Shown here: in pieces, positions 17,801 through 24,274 of the stretch
Position numbering within the stretch: the first letter of the stretch is position 1
Layout of the letters: each line of letters opens with the position of its first letter
Assembly: GCA_049324435.1 (NCBI GenBank)
Contig: JBMOOQ010000004.1
Location: forward strand, 1 to 64,000
Reading direction: 5' to 3'
Length of the DNA: 64,000 nt
From: Pseudorhodoplanes sp049324435
GTDB taxonomy: Bacteria; Pseudomonadota; Alphaproteobacteria; Rhizobiales; Xanthobacteraceae
Made by a program: the position numbers and the translations under genes
Notes under the pieces: model-generated
The model's input: the letters and a program-made list of their open reading frames with translations, nothing else
What the model was told of the DNA's origin: nothing
Database searches by the model: none

Positions 17801-20039
17801 CGGCCTCGGCACGGCCGACCAGCAGTTCCTCGAACTTGCCGATGCGGCTGTCGAGGGTGCTTGCGACTTCGGTCGCGCGCGCGCCCAGGACCTTGTCGAT
17901 CTCCTGAGCCCGGTTGGCCAAAGTCTCGGCTAGCGCGCTGCCGCGTGTGTCGATGCTGGTGGTTACCTCGGAAATGCGGCCTTCGAGTGCCGCAACGACT
18001 TCCTTGCCACCTTCGGCGAGGGTCTTGGCGATTTCGAGCACGCGGCCGCCCAGCGCATCGTTGAGGGTCTGGGTGCGGTTGTCGAGCGCTTCCTGGAAGC
18101 GCACCAGCCGCAGATCCAGCGCGTCGGTGATTTCGCCGGTCTTGCTGCCGATCCGCTGATCGAAATTGTCGATGCAGGCGCGCATGGTGTCGGTGACGGA
18201 CTGAGTCCGGTCGCCAAGACGCTCGACGAGCTCGGCGCCGTGCTGCTTCACGGTGCGGTCAAACTCGCCGAGATGGCGCGTAATCAGATTGCCCAGCGTG
18301 GAGGAATCGTTGGCGATGCGCTCGGCGAGAGCGGCGCCCCCCTGAGTAAACATCTCCTCGAAAGAGACCAGCCGCGCGGTCAGCATTTCCTTCAGCGCGT
18401 CGCCGTGGGTTCCGATCGTGGTGGCGATGGTGTCGGCAGAGCTGCGGAACGTTTCCATCAACTCATCGCTGCGCGCGATGATGGTTCCGGTGATGGCCGC
18501 TCCGGTCTGTTCGAGTTTCTGCACGACGTCGCCGCCGCGCAGGCTCAGATCGACCACAAGCGATTCGCCGGTCGCCCGGAGCGTCGAATTCACTTCCTCG
18601 CTCCGTGCCGAGATATTCTCGGCAGCCTGAGCGGCAATTTCGGTAAGCGTTTCGGCGGTCTGCGCCGAAACCTGGGTGAGGCTCTCGGCGGCTTGCGCCG
18701 ACACCTGCAGCAGGGCCTGCGAGATCTCGCTGGAGCGCTCGCTCATCAACTCGGTGATGGTGGTCGAACGTTGCGAGAAATCGTTGGTCACGTTGGCGAG
18801 ACGCAGTTGCATCATCTCGATGAGATTTTGCGACAACACATCGAATTCTTCGGCGATCGACTCGGTCTTGAAGGCGAGGCTTGCATTGAGGCGTTCGGCG
18901 GCGCTGTCGATCGCGCTCGTGGTGGCAAAGCCGGAATTCTCGATCGAGGCGGCGGCGGTCTGGCTGATGGCATCGACCGCCTGCGCGGTTTCCTGCGCGG
19001 TCTGGCGCAGGCGCTCGAGAATCTCGCCGGCACGTTCGCCAAGCTGCGCAAGCATTTCGTCGCTCACGCGGTTCAACGTCGAGGAGATATGATCGGTCTT
19101 TTCCTGCAATTCACGGGTAATGCCTTCGGTTGCGGCGGCGACTTGCGCCGCGACCTGATCGCTGATGCCGGTAATGTCCTGATTGAGATCGAGATGCACG
19201 CCGGTGATGGCGTTGCGGACCTGTTCGGCCTGACCGATCAGACTGTCGCGCTGGGCTGCGAGATCGTCGAGCAGCCCGCGGATGCGGACTTCGTTGTCGT
19301 TATAGGCGCGTTCCAGCGTCGCAACTTCGTTCTGGACCAGCGTTTCCAGTTCGGCAGCACGCGCGAGCGCGCGCTCCACACCGTCGCCCATCGCGGCGAC
19401 CTCGCGGCGGATGGCCTGGCCGACGGTCACGATCGATTCGCGTGCGAGACCTTCCGGCTCCGATAGCCGCATCGCGACTTCGGCCATGGATTGCGTCAGC
19501 GCGCGCATTTCGCGCGAGCGCTGAACCATGTGCGCCACTGTAAAGAAGAACCCGACCGGAGCCAGGAATGTCAGCAGCAGGGCAAGCAGCGTGAAGGCGA
19601 AGCTCTGCTGCAATTGCGACAGATATGGCGCCGTGAAGATGATGGCGAAGACAATCCAGACGGCGGACACGATGCCGGCCGCGACGAATAGCGGCTTGGA
19701 GGATGGCACCCGCGTGGACTGAAGAATCTGCCCGACCGATTTCCAGTCGTCGTTGGCGGGACGGCCCGGTTCGACGTCGGACGGAGTATCGGCAAGGCTA
19801 AGCTCGTCGGCGGCCTGGAAGGAGCGGTCGCGCGAGGTCCGCCGGGGCTCCGGGGCCGGGGCAGAAATCGCGGGTTCGGGAGCGGACTTGCGAGTCTCCT
19901 CGCGGACGGGTTTCGAAGCGGATTGGGCGGGCCGTGCCCCGGAGCTGTTCATCTCCGCGTCTCTGACCTTCAGCGCCTCCTGGATCGCGGCCATCGCCGC
20001 CTCGGTCGGATCCACGGCCTTCTTCGGGTTGTTGGACAT
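14808..20039 (-). CDS. GPR/RgsE-like growth pole ring protein (giant membrane-anchored coiled coil)
   Basis: 1,743 residues. The N-terminal cytosolic region of about 110 residues (Pro/Ala/Ser-rich) is followed by two transmembrane helices (about 116-136 and 147-170). A helical/coiled-coil region of about 1,300 residues follows, with 22-residue apolipoprotein-like repeats at about 794-1000 and three 21-residue repeats near 1177-1240. Next is a Pro/Gln-rich linker (PAAPPPPPQGYPQQPAPQGG) and a conserved globular C-terminus (RPLDSLDALSADIARLVEHD to SETGKVYTMLAHAAGRFD). This is the architecture of Agrobacterium GPR and Sinorhizobium RgsE, ring proteins of the growing pole, though those are longer (about 2,100 residues). 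It probably organises polar peptidoglycan growth at the inner membrane. It is divergent from an Hpt gene across a CtrA-type box. Confidence 0.85.
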   Translation of the reverse strand: MSNNPKKAVDPTEAAMAAIQEALKVRDAEMNSSGARPAQSASKPVREETRKSAPEPAISAPAPEPRRTSRDRSFQAADELSLADTPSDVEPGRPANDDWKSVGQILQSTRVPSSKPLFVAAGIVSAVWIVFAIIFTAPYLSQLQQSFAFTLLALLLTFLAPVGFFFTVAHMVQRSREMRALTQSMAEVAMRLSEPEGLARESIVTVGQAIRREVAAMGDGVERALARAAELETLVQNEVATLERAYNDNEVRIRGLLDDLAAQRDSLIGQAEQVRNAITGVHLDLNQDITGISDQVAAQVAAATEGITRELQEKTDHISSTLNRVSDEMLAQLGERAGEILERLRQTAQETAQAVDAISQTAAASIENSGFATTSAIDSAAERLNASLAFKTESIAEEFDVLSQNLIEMMQLRLANVTNDFSQRSTTITELMSERSSEISQALLQVSAQAAESLTQVSAQTAETLTEIAAQAAENISARSEEVNSTLRATGESLVVDLSLRGGDVVQKLEQTGAAITGTIIARSDELMETFRSSADTIATTIGTHGDALKEMLTARLVSFEEMFTQGGAALAERIANDSSTLGNLITRHLGEFDRTVKQHGAELVERLGDRTQSVTDTMRACIDNFDQRIGSKTGEITDALDLRLVRFQEALDNRTQTLNDALGGRVLEIAKTLAEGGKEVVAALEGRISEVTTSIDTRGSALAETLANRAQEIDKVLGARATEVASTLDSRIGKFEELLVGRAEAVTQTLEERGRSTSEAIVASVTKAAELIESKGTGVIQAIAERSENAVQSVETRTRLAAEFLADRADKAAVEVEVRTRSAAELVSERTEQIAAQLESRSRAAADAVAERAETAATQLESRAQTVGVVMAERVEHAASQIEGRARSFVEVLTERTEQAASQVEGRTRSVADVLAERAEHAAIQIEGRTRTATDILAERAEHVASQVEARARAAAEALLERSDKIAQQIEARTHAATDMLTSRSEVVTSQVESRTKAAAESLNARLEQLAQSVSQNTGEAERSLSHLAHSSTEAMRNAASEAERVLSVVSAGIGSALKQNASEVERTLLSVSAEVSRGFVGKADEIAAAVSARAAEMTRVLDANSSTLLAALSAKSSEFTNEVQRATQSAVSAIESKGFDFTRTMLDNSNELARVINEAGETATARVNQTMQNLHHTTREAIEQSQRVTSESVAQAISTTREAIEQSQRVATETVAQAVSTTREAIEQSQRIATESVNQVMETHARLRGESTTLFERMREANVLLHEVLTAAHENMAAIEGSLTSRIAEFANAMNDVTARSGVVGEQLNAHVESFRTDTAEVLQTLSEISAQFSHHGRTLVQAVEVVEKSNRRTEETVGERRAALETLVATLDVKSEDLEQRLQRFTALLDQSLNGAEDRAREIGRMIAESSTAGTRTIAEQFELVREATEQEGRRTSDLMRTIYEQSIGETDAMFRQSSERFAETLAGMRDMAAQMQLQLEQTRAELRRGILELPQETAETAAQMRRVIVDQIEALAELNRIVSRHGRSIEASEPRRAAEPVLAVVGGGRTEARPQARHPEHPQGPAPRPAAPPPPPQGYPQQPAPQGGRNQGGWLSDLLQAADERQGTPAAPAPGRQMPPAPSQRPLDSLDALSADIARLVEHDAAVDMWDRYNRGERNAFTRQLYTMNGQRAFDDIRNRYRGDRNFRATVDRYIAEFERLLEDVSRDERGGQAMVRTYLISETGKVYTMLAHAAGRFD
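16317..16509 (-). repeat. three tandem 63-bp repeats in the GPR gene
   Basis: Three in-frame copies encode TTREAIEQSQRV followed by (A/T)(T/S)E(S/T)V(A/N)Q. The 21-residue period equals three heptads, so each unit extends a coiled coil without phase change. High DNA similarity among copies suggests recent duplication or gene conversion. Confidence 0.8.
17040..17660 (-). repeat. tandem 66-bp units encoding 22-residue repeats in the GPR gene
   Basis: About nine units with the pattern ERxExAAxQ(I/L/V)E(G/S/A)R followed by a variable tail, each exactly 22 residues (for example ERTEQAASQVEGRTRSVADV plus LA). A 22-residue period matches apolipoprotein A1/A4/E repeats, which explains the domain name given to this family. 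Copies differ enough to be older than the 63-bp repeats. Confidence 0.8.
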
Positions 20040-20196
20040 TGTTTACCGCCTCACTGACACCACTGACGGGCACGGTCCGGACATTCCCTCGGTGCCGTCG
20101 GCCCGGGCCGATGGCTTCTTTCGGTCGAGAGGTATTTCAAGACAAACCCGCCGGGCGCTATCCTACCGGCTTGGCGGACCGAATAAAACTGTCGCT

Positions 20197-20211
20197 TTAA
20201 GACCTTCTTAA
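20197..20211. promoter_or_regulatory. candidate CtrA box between the GPR and Hpt genes
   Basis: TTAAGACCTTCTTAA is a perfect TTAA-N7-TTAA, followed by a further TTAA six bases on. It lies 158 bp upstream of the GPR gene and 195 bp upstream of the Hpt gene, which are divergent. CtrA control would tie polar growth to the cell cycle; binding is inferred. Confidence 0.6.
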
Positions 20212-20405
20212 TCATCGTTAATGCGGCGGCGGCGAGCCTGTATGAATTTGGCACAGCAGCGGAACCGCATTGCCGGCATCGCCATTAACCTCGCCGAAAC
20301 TTTGCTGCCGGTTTGGCGCACGAAAGGTGCCATTTTTTACCCTGCTTTCGCCGATGGCGGGCCAAATTGTGCGGATAGGAGCCATAAGAGCTCCGGAGGC
20401 GTTTG

Positions 20406-20795
20406 ATGATCGAAATCACCCGGACGGCGCTCGACGCCGTGGTCTCGCCCCCGCTTGTTCCCGGGGACCGGCCGATTGATCTGGTCCACCTCTCCCATAT
20501 GACGCTTGGCGATCGCGCTCTGGAGCACGATATCCTGGTGCTGTTTGCGCGTCAGATCGGCCTCTTGATGGAGCGGATCGAGACCGGCGATGACCCGGTG
20601 GCGGCCGCAGCGGCTCATACCCTGAAGGGCTCCGCCCGCGGCATCGGTGCGTTTGCGCTGGCCCGTGCCGCTGCCGACGTCGAAGATTCGGCGGGCCGGG
20701 GCGACAAGACCGGGCGAGACGCTGCGACCGACCGTCTGCGCAGGGCGATCCGTGATGCGAACGCAGAAATCGCGCAGCTGCTGACACCCGCGTGA
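20406..20795 (+). CDS. Hpt domain protein (histidine phosphotransfer)
   Basis: 129 residues, essentially a single Hpt four-helix domain. The phosphoacceptor motif is AAAHTLKGSARGIGAF (His near residue 71-72), preceded by the helix LEHDILVLFARQIGLLMERI. It would relay phosphate between a hybrid kinase and a response regulator in the cytoplasm. No kinase or regulator is adjacent. The ATG at 20406 has GGAGG 5-6 nt upstream; an in-frame TTG at 20403 is less likely. It shares its promoter region, with a CtrA-type box, with the divergent GPR gene. Confidence 0.88.
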   Translation: MIEITRTALDAVVSPPLVPGDRPIDLVHLSHMTLGDRALEHDILVLFARQIGLLMERIETGDDPVAAAAAHTLKGSARGIGAFALARAAADVEDSAGRGDKTGRDAATDRLRRAIRDANAEIAQLLTPA

Positions 20796-20832
20796 CGGTC
20801 CCAGTTTTTGATCACACAATTCTTTGTGTTTC

Positions 20833-20865
20833 GGCCGGCTCCGGAAGGACCCGGCCAAATTTTTT
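20833..20865 (+). terminator. probable terminator after the Hpt gene
   Basis: Arms GGCCGG (20833-20838) and CCGGCC (20851-20856) followed by AAA and six T. An overlapping alternative hairpin with the CCGG at 20867-20870 is possible. It separates the Hpt gene from the caspase operon. Confidence 0.5.
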
Positions 20866-20980
20866 GCCGGCCTACCGCGGCATGGCGGACGGATATTGCC
20901 GGCTCCGGATTGCAACCTGATGCCCCGAACGACTAATCTGGCGCGGAACGGCCGTTGGGCGTTACGCGGGATACGCGCCA

Positions 20981-22528
20981 ATGCTGCGGAAAGGGCACCT
21001 TGCCTGCATGCGGGCGGTCGTCGTGACGATCGCTGCGATGCTATTTTGTGCGAGCCCGGCCGAAGCGAAGCGCATCGCACTCGTGATCGGCAACAGCGCC
21101 TACAAGAACGTGGCGCCGCTCGATAATCCCGGCAACGACGCCAATGACGTGGGTGCGGCCTTCGCACGCCTTGGCTTCGAGGTGCTGAAGGTGAGGGACG
21201 GCACCTTCGACGGCATGCGGCGCGGTCTGCTTGATTTCGCGCGCAAGGCAAGAGGCTCGGAAATCGCCATCGTCTTTTTTGCCGGGCATGGCATGGAGGT
21301 CGGCGGCGAGAACTACCTGATCCCGGTCGATGCCGAACTGAAGGCCGACGTTGATGTCGATCACGAGGCGATCGCGCTCAAATCGGTCACACCGCTTGTG
21401 GAGAATGCGTCGCGGCTCGGTCTCGTGATCCTCGATGCCTGCCGCAACAATCCGTTCGCCGCGAAAATGCAGCGGACCGTGCGGACACGTGCGGTTTCGC
21501 GCGGCCTCGCGGCGGTCGAACCGACCGGCAATGTGCTGATCGCCTTTGCCGCACGGGAAGGCACAACCGCCGCCGACGGTGTGGGGCGCAATTCACCGTT
21601 CAGTGCGTCCTTGCTCAAGCATCTCGAAACACCGGGGCTCGAAATCAATTTCCTGTTCCGCAATGTTCGCGACGATGTGCTCGAGGCGACCCGCAAGGCG
21701 CAATTGCCGTTCGTCTACGGCTCGCTGTCGCGCGAAGCGATCTATCTGAAAGCGGCATTGCCGGTTCCTGCGCCTCCGGTCGTCCAGGGGTCGGCTCCCG
21801 ATGAGGTGGTGTGGAATCTGGTCAAGGACTCGCGCGATCCTGGCCAGTTCGCCCGCTTTCTGTCGGAATATCCGCACAGCGCCTTCCGCAGCGAAGCGCA
21901 ACAGCGCCTCGCCGCACTCAATGCCGAAATTGAGCGGCGGCCGGCAGCGGATGAGGTGGTGTGGAATCTGGTGAAGGAGTCGCGCGACCCTGCACAATTC
22001 ACGCGCTTCATTTCCGAGTTTCCCAAGAGCGGCTTTCGCAGCGAGGCCGAGCGGCGGCTCGCGGCTCTGAAGGCCGAACAGGATGCTGCTGCCGCGGCGG
22101 CAAAGTCCGCGGCGCAAACGGCGGCAGCGGCGGAGCGCGCCGAACTCGCCCGGTCGCTGCAGTTCGAACTGACGCGGGTCGGCTGCTACGACCAGCCGGT
22201 TTCTGGCGAATTCGGCGCGCCTGCGCGCGAGGCGCTCAGCCGGTTCGCGAAATTTGCCTCGGTTCGCATCGCAAAGCCGGACGAGATTTCGCCCGATACG
22301 CTTTCGCTGATCCGCAGGTTCGACAAGCGGGTCTGTCCGCTCGCCTGCCGGGCCGATGAAAAGGTCGAGAACGATCGCTGTGTCCGCATCGTTTGTCCCG
22401 CGGGACAGAAAGTGGCCAAGGGCGGCTGCGTTGCCGATCCAAGCAAACAGGCGGCGCCAGCGCCCGAGCGCCCGGCGCCGGGAGGAAGCAAATGCTTTAC
22501 ATTCAACAACCGGCGCTTCTGCGAATGA
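20981..22528 (+). CDS. secreted caspase-like (peptidase C14) protein with repeats and C-terminal Cys tag
   Basis: 515 residues. A signal peptide (MRAVVVTIAAMLFCASPAEA, residues 10-29) precedes a caspase domain: KRIALVIGNSAYKNVAPLDN, His103 in FFAGHGME and Cys154 in LDACRNNPF, with both catalytic residues present. Two 40-residue repeats (about 274-313 and 324-363, starting DEVVWNLVK and ending RLAAL) follow. Then come an Ala-rich helix, a peptidoglycan-binding-like segment and a Cys-rich tail ending KCFTFNNRRFCE. It probably acts in the periplasm. ATG 20981 or the internal ATG 21008 could be the start; neither has a strong ribosome site. Its last 37 bases also encode the start of the next gene. 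Confidence 0.85.
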   Translation: MLRKGHLACMRAVVVTIAAMLFCASPAEAKRIALVIGNSAYKNVAPLDNPGNDANDVGAAFARLGFEVLKVRDGTFDGMRRGLLDFARKARGSEIAIVFFAGHGMEVGGENYLIPVDAELKADVDVDHEAIALKSVTPLVENASRLGLVILDACRNNPFAAKMQRTVRTRAVSRGLAAVEPTGNVLIAFAAREGTTAADGVGRNSPFSASLLKHLETPGLEINFLFRNVRDDVLEATRKAQLPFVYGSLSREAIYLKAALPVPAPPVVQGSAPDEVVWNLVKDSRDPGQFARFLSEYPHSAFRSEAQQRLAALNAEIERRPAADEVVWNLVKESRDPAQFTRFISEFPKSGFRSEAERRLAALKAEQDAAAAAAKSAAQTAAAAERAELARSLQFELTRVGCYDQPVSGEFGAPAREALSRFAKFASVRIAKPDEISPDTLSLIRRFDKRVCPLACRADEKVENDRCVRIVCPAGQKVAKGGCVADPSKQAAPAPERPAPGGSKCFTFNNRRFCE

Positions 22529-22857
22529 TGCAGGCGGCCCTGGCGGCGGGGCCCATCCTGCTGTTTTCAGGCGGCGTCAGCGCGCAGACGGCGACCGCCC
22601 CATGTTTCGAGTTCGTGCCGGTGCGTCCCCGTATCGAACCGGCATCGCCCATGCTGATCGATAAATGCAGCGGCCGCACCTGGCTGCTGACCCGAACGTC
22701 GCGCGGCGGCTACCGCTGGGCGGCGATCCACACAGAAGCAGAAGTGCCTAAAGCGATCGACCGGCCGGCGACTGACGGAAGTCCGGCTGCGAAAGCGGAC
22801 AAGGATGGAGGCGCGGGCAAATGCTTCACGTTCAACAACCGGAAGTTCTGCGAGTAA
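22492..22857 (+). CDS. small secreted protein with the same C-terminal Cys tag
   Basis: 121 residues from ATG 22492, which is preceded by GGAGGA with ideal spacing. It starts MLYIQQPALLRMMQ, has a hydrophobic signal segment (AALAAGPILLFSGGVSA) and a mature domain of about 75 residues with two Cys (APCFEF, DKCSGRTWLL). It ends GKCFTFNNRKFCE, the same tag as the upstream caspase. The first 37 bases overlap the caspase gene in another frame. An ATG at 22525 (overlapping the caspase stop as ATGA) is an alternative start that would shorten the signal peptide and remove its Arg. Not a recognised family; the operon context suggests a partner or substrate of the caspase. Confidence 0.65.
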   Translation: MLYIQQPALLRMMQAALAAGPILLFSGGVSAQTATAPCFEFVPVRPRIEPASPMLIDKCSGRTWLLTRTSRGGYRWAAIHTEAEVPKAIDRPATDGSPAAKADKDGGAGKCFTFNNRKFCE

Positions 22858-23411
22858 GCGGTCTGTCGGCCCTTGCCGGGGCCGTTTCGGGCGGCTGCGC
22901 ATTTCTGTTCGCGCAAGCGCCTGCGGCTGCCGTAACGCTTGACGATCTTAAAGGCCTCAGCGTCCAGACGCGGGCCACCTACAATATGCGCATCCGCCGG
23001 GAACAGGGCGAGTTCTCGCCGCAAGCGACCCATGTGATGAAGTTCAGGATCAGCGACGAGGGGCGCATTGTGGGCGAAACCGTGCGCACGACGACGACGC
23101 CACGCGGTCCGCGAAGCCGTTCGCACAAGATGAATGCACGCATTGGCAAACCCGGAGATTCGCCTGCCGGCGGCGAGGGCCTGTGGCTGATCGATGGCGA
23201 CAAGCTTGTGCTGCTGCGCACGTTCGATACCGGAGGGTTCAAGGCGGAAATCGAGTTCAAGGGAACGGGTGCCGCGATGACCTGCACCTACCGCGCGCCG
23301 TTCGTGCGCGAGGAGGGAAAGGCCGGTATTCGCAGGCAATCGGTCGTCGGCGGCCCTGTGACCATCCTGAGCGCGACGCAGACGTCATCTGACTGCAAGG
23401 TCTCCCGCTGA
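22821..23411 (+). CDS. small secreted protein, third gene of the caspase operon
   Basis: 196 residues, starting MLHVQQPEVLRVSGLSALAG with a signal-like hydrophobic stretch ending near PAAA-V. The mature part (about 155 residues) is beta-rich and contains DDLKGLSVQTRATYNMRIRR and GEGLWLIDGDKLVLLRTFD, resembling uncharacterised Bradyrhizobium secreted proteins. The start is constrained: no other ATG, GTG or TTG lies between 22821 and the signal core, and GGAGG precedes it. So the first 37 bases must be shared with the end of the previous gene. It lacks the Cys tag. Function unknown. Confidence 0.7.
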   Translation: MLHVQQPEVLRVSGLSALAGAVSGGCAFLFAQAPAAAVTLDDLKGLSVQTRATYNMRIRREQGEFSPQATHVMKFRISDEGRIVGETVRTTTTPRGPRSRSHKMNARIGKPGDSPAGGEGLWLIDGDKLVLLRTFDTGGFKAEIEFKGTGAAMTCTYRAPFVREEGKAGIRRQSVVGGPVTILSATQTSSDCKVSR

Positions 23412-23512
23412 ATATCGATGCTGGCGCATTTGTGCCGATCCGCTATATAGCCAGCGCGCCGGCCGCCCGGCCGCGTGTTGCTCCTCTTGAACGCGGATGT
23501 TGCAAGCCCAAG

Positions 23513-23833
23513 ATGGCCAAAATCACCTTTATCGACTTCGGAGGCGAGAGCCGCACCGTGGACGCCGAGAACGGTTCGACGGTGATGGAGAACGCCATCA
23601 AGAACGGCATTCCCGGCATCGAGGCCGAATGCGGCGGCGCCTGCGCCTGTGCGACCTGCCATGTCTATATCGACGAGGCCTGGACCGAGATCGTCGGTCC
23701 GCCGTCTCCGATGGAGGAGGACATGCTGGATTTCGGTTTCGACGTGAAGCCGAATTCGCGGCTGTCGTGCCAGATCAAGGTGACCGACCAGCTCGACGGC
23801 CTTATCGTACGCACCCCCGAGCGGCAGGCCTGA
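23513..23833 (+). CDS. [2Fe-2S] ferredoxin, adrenodoxin/ISC type
   Basis: 106 residues with the ligand pattern C-x5-C-x2-C (AECGGACACATC) and a fourth Cys in RLSCQI. MAKITFIDFGG at the start and LDGLIVRTPERQ at the end match vertebrate-type bacterial ferredoxins that serve P450s, dioxygenases or Fe-S assembly. It is first of two tandem paralogues followed by a ferredoxin reductase. The ATG at 23513 is chosen from the family N-terminus; an in-frame start at 23432 adds unrelated sequence. Confidence 0.93.
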   Translation: MAKITFIDFGGESRTVDAENGSTVMENAIKNGIPGIEAECGGACACATCHVYIDEAWTEIVGPPSPMEEDMLDFGFDVKPNSRLSCQIKVTDQLDGLIVRTPERQA

Positions 23834-23946
23834 CGCGGCCAGTGCTGGCGCGTGCAGGTTCGCGCATTCCGGTTCGGGCCCGCTTGCCAGACTGGCGCGG
23901 GGATGACGCTGGCCGGTGGTTTGGATACACGTACAATTGCTAACGC

Positions 23947-24270
23947 ATGCCGAAGATCACATTCATCGAACATGACGGAACCGTCCACCTCGTCGAAGCC
24001 GAACCCGGCGAGACGGTGATGGAAGCCGCAATGCGGGGCTCGGTCTCGGGCATCGTCGCAGAATGCGGCGGCTCCTGCACCTGTGCGACCTGCCACATTT
24101 ATGTCGATGAGGCCTGGCTTGCGAAGACCGGCGAGCGCTCGCTGGAAGAAGACGAGCAGCTCGACAATGCCTATGATGTGCGCGCCAATTCGCGGCTCGC
24201 ATGTCAGATCAAGATGAGCGAGGAACTCGACGGACTGCTGGTGCGCACCCCGAGCTATCAGGGCAGGTGA
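23947..24270 (+). CDS. [2Fe-2S] ferredoxin, second tandem copy
   Basis: 107 residues, C-x5-C-x2-C (AECGGSCTCATC) and a final Cys in RLACQI, starting MPKITFIEHDG. It is clearly paralogous to the preceding ferredoxin but diverged in surface residues (for example AKTGERSLEEDEQ after the cluster loop), which suggests different redox partners. Its stop is 4 bp before the reductase start, so it is probably co-translated with it. Confidence 0.93.
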   Translation: MPKITFIEHDGTVHLVEAEPGETVMEAAMRGSVSGIVAECGGSCTCATCHIYVDEAWLAKTGERSLEEDEQLDNAYDVRANSRLACQIKMSEELDGLLVRTPSYQGR

Positions 24271-24274
24271 AGTC

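Noticed and set aside
16531..19466. Several long plus-strand frames opposite the GPR gene
   Set aside because: They are antisense shadows of the repeat-rich coiled coil; low-complexity Ser/Arg translations without start signals.
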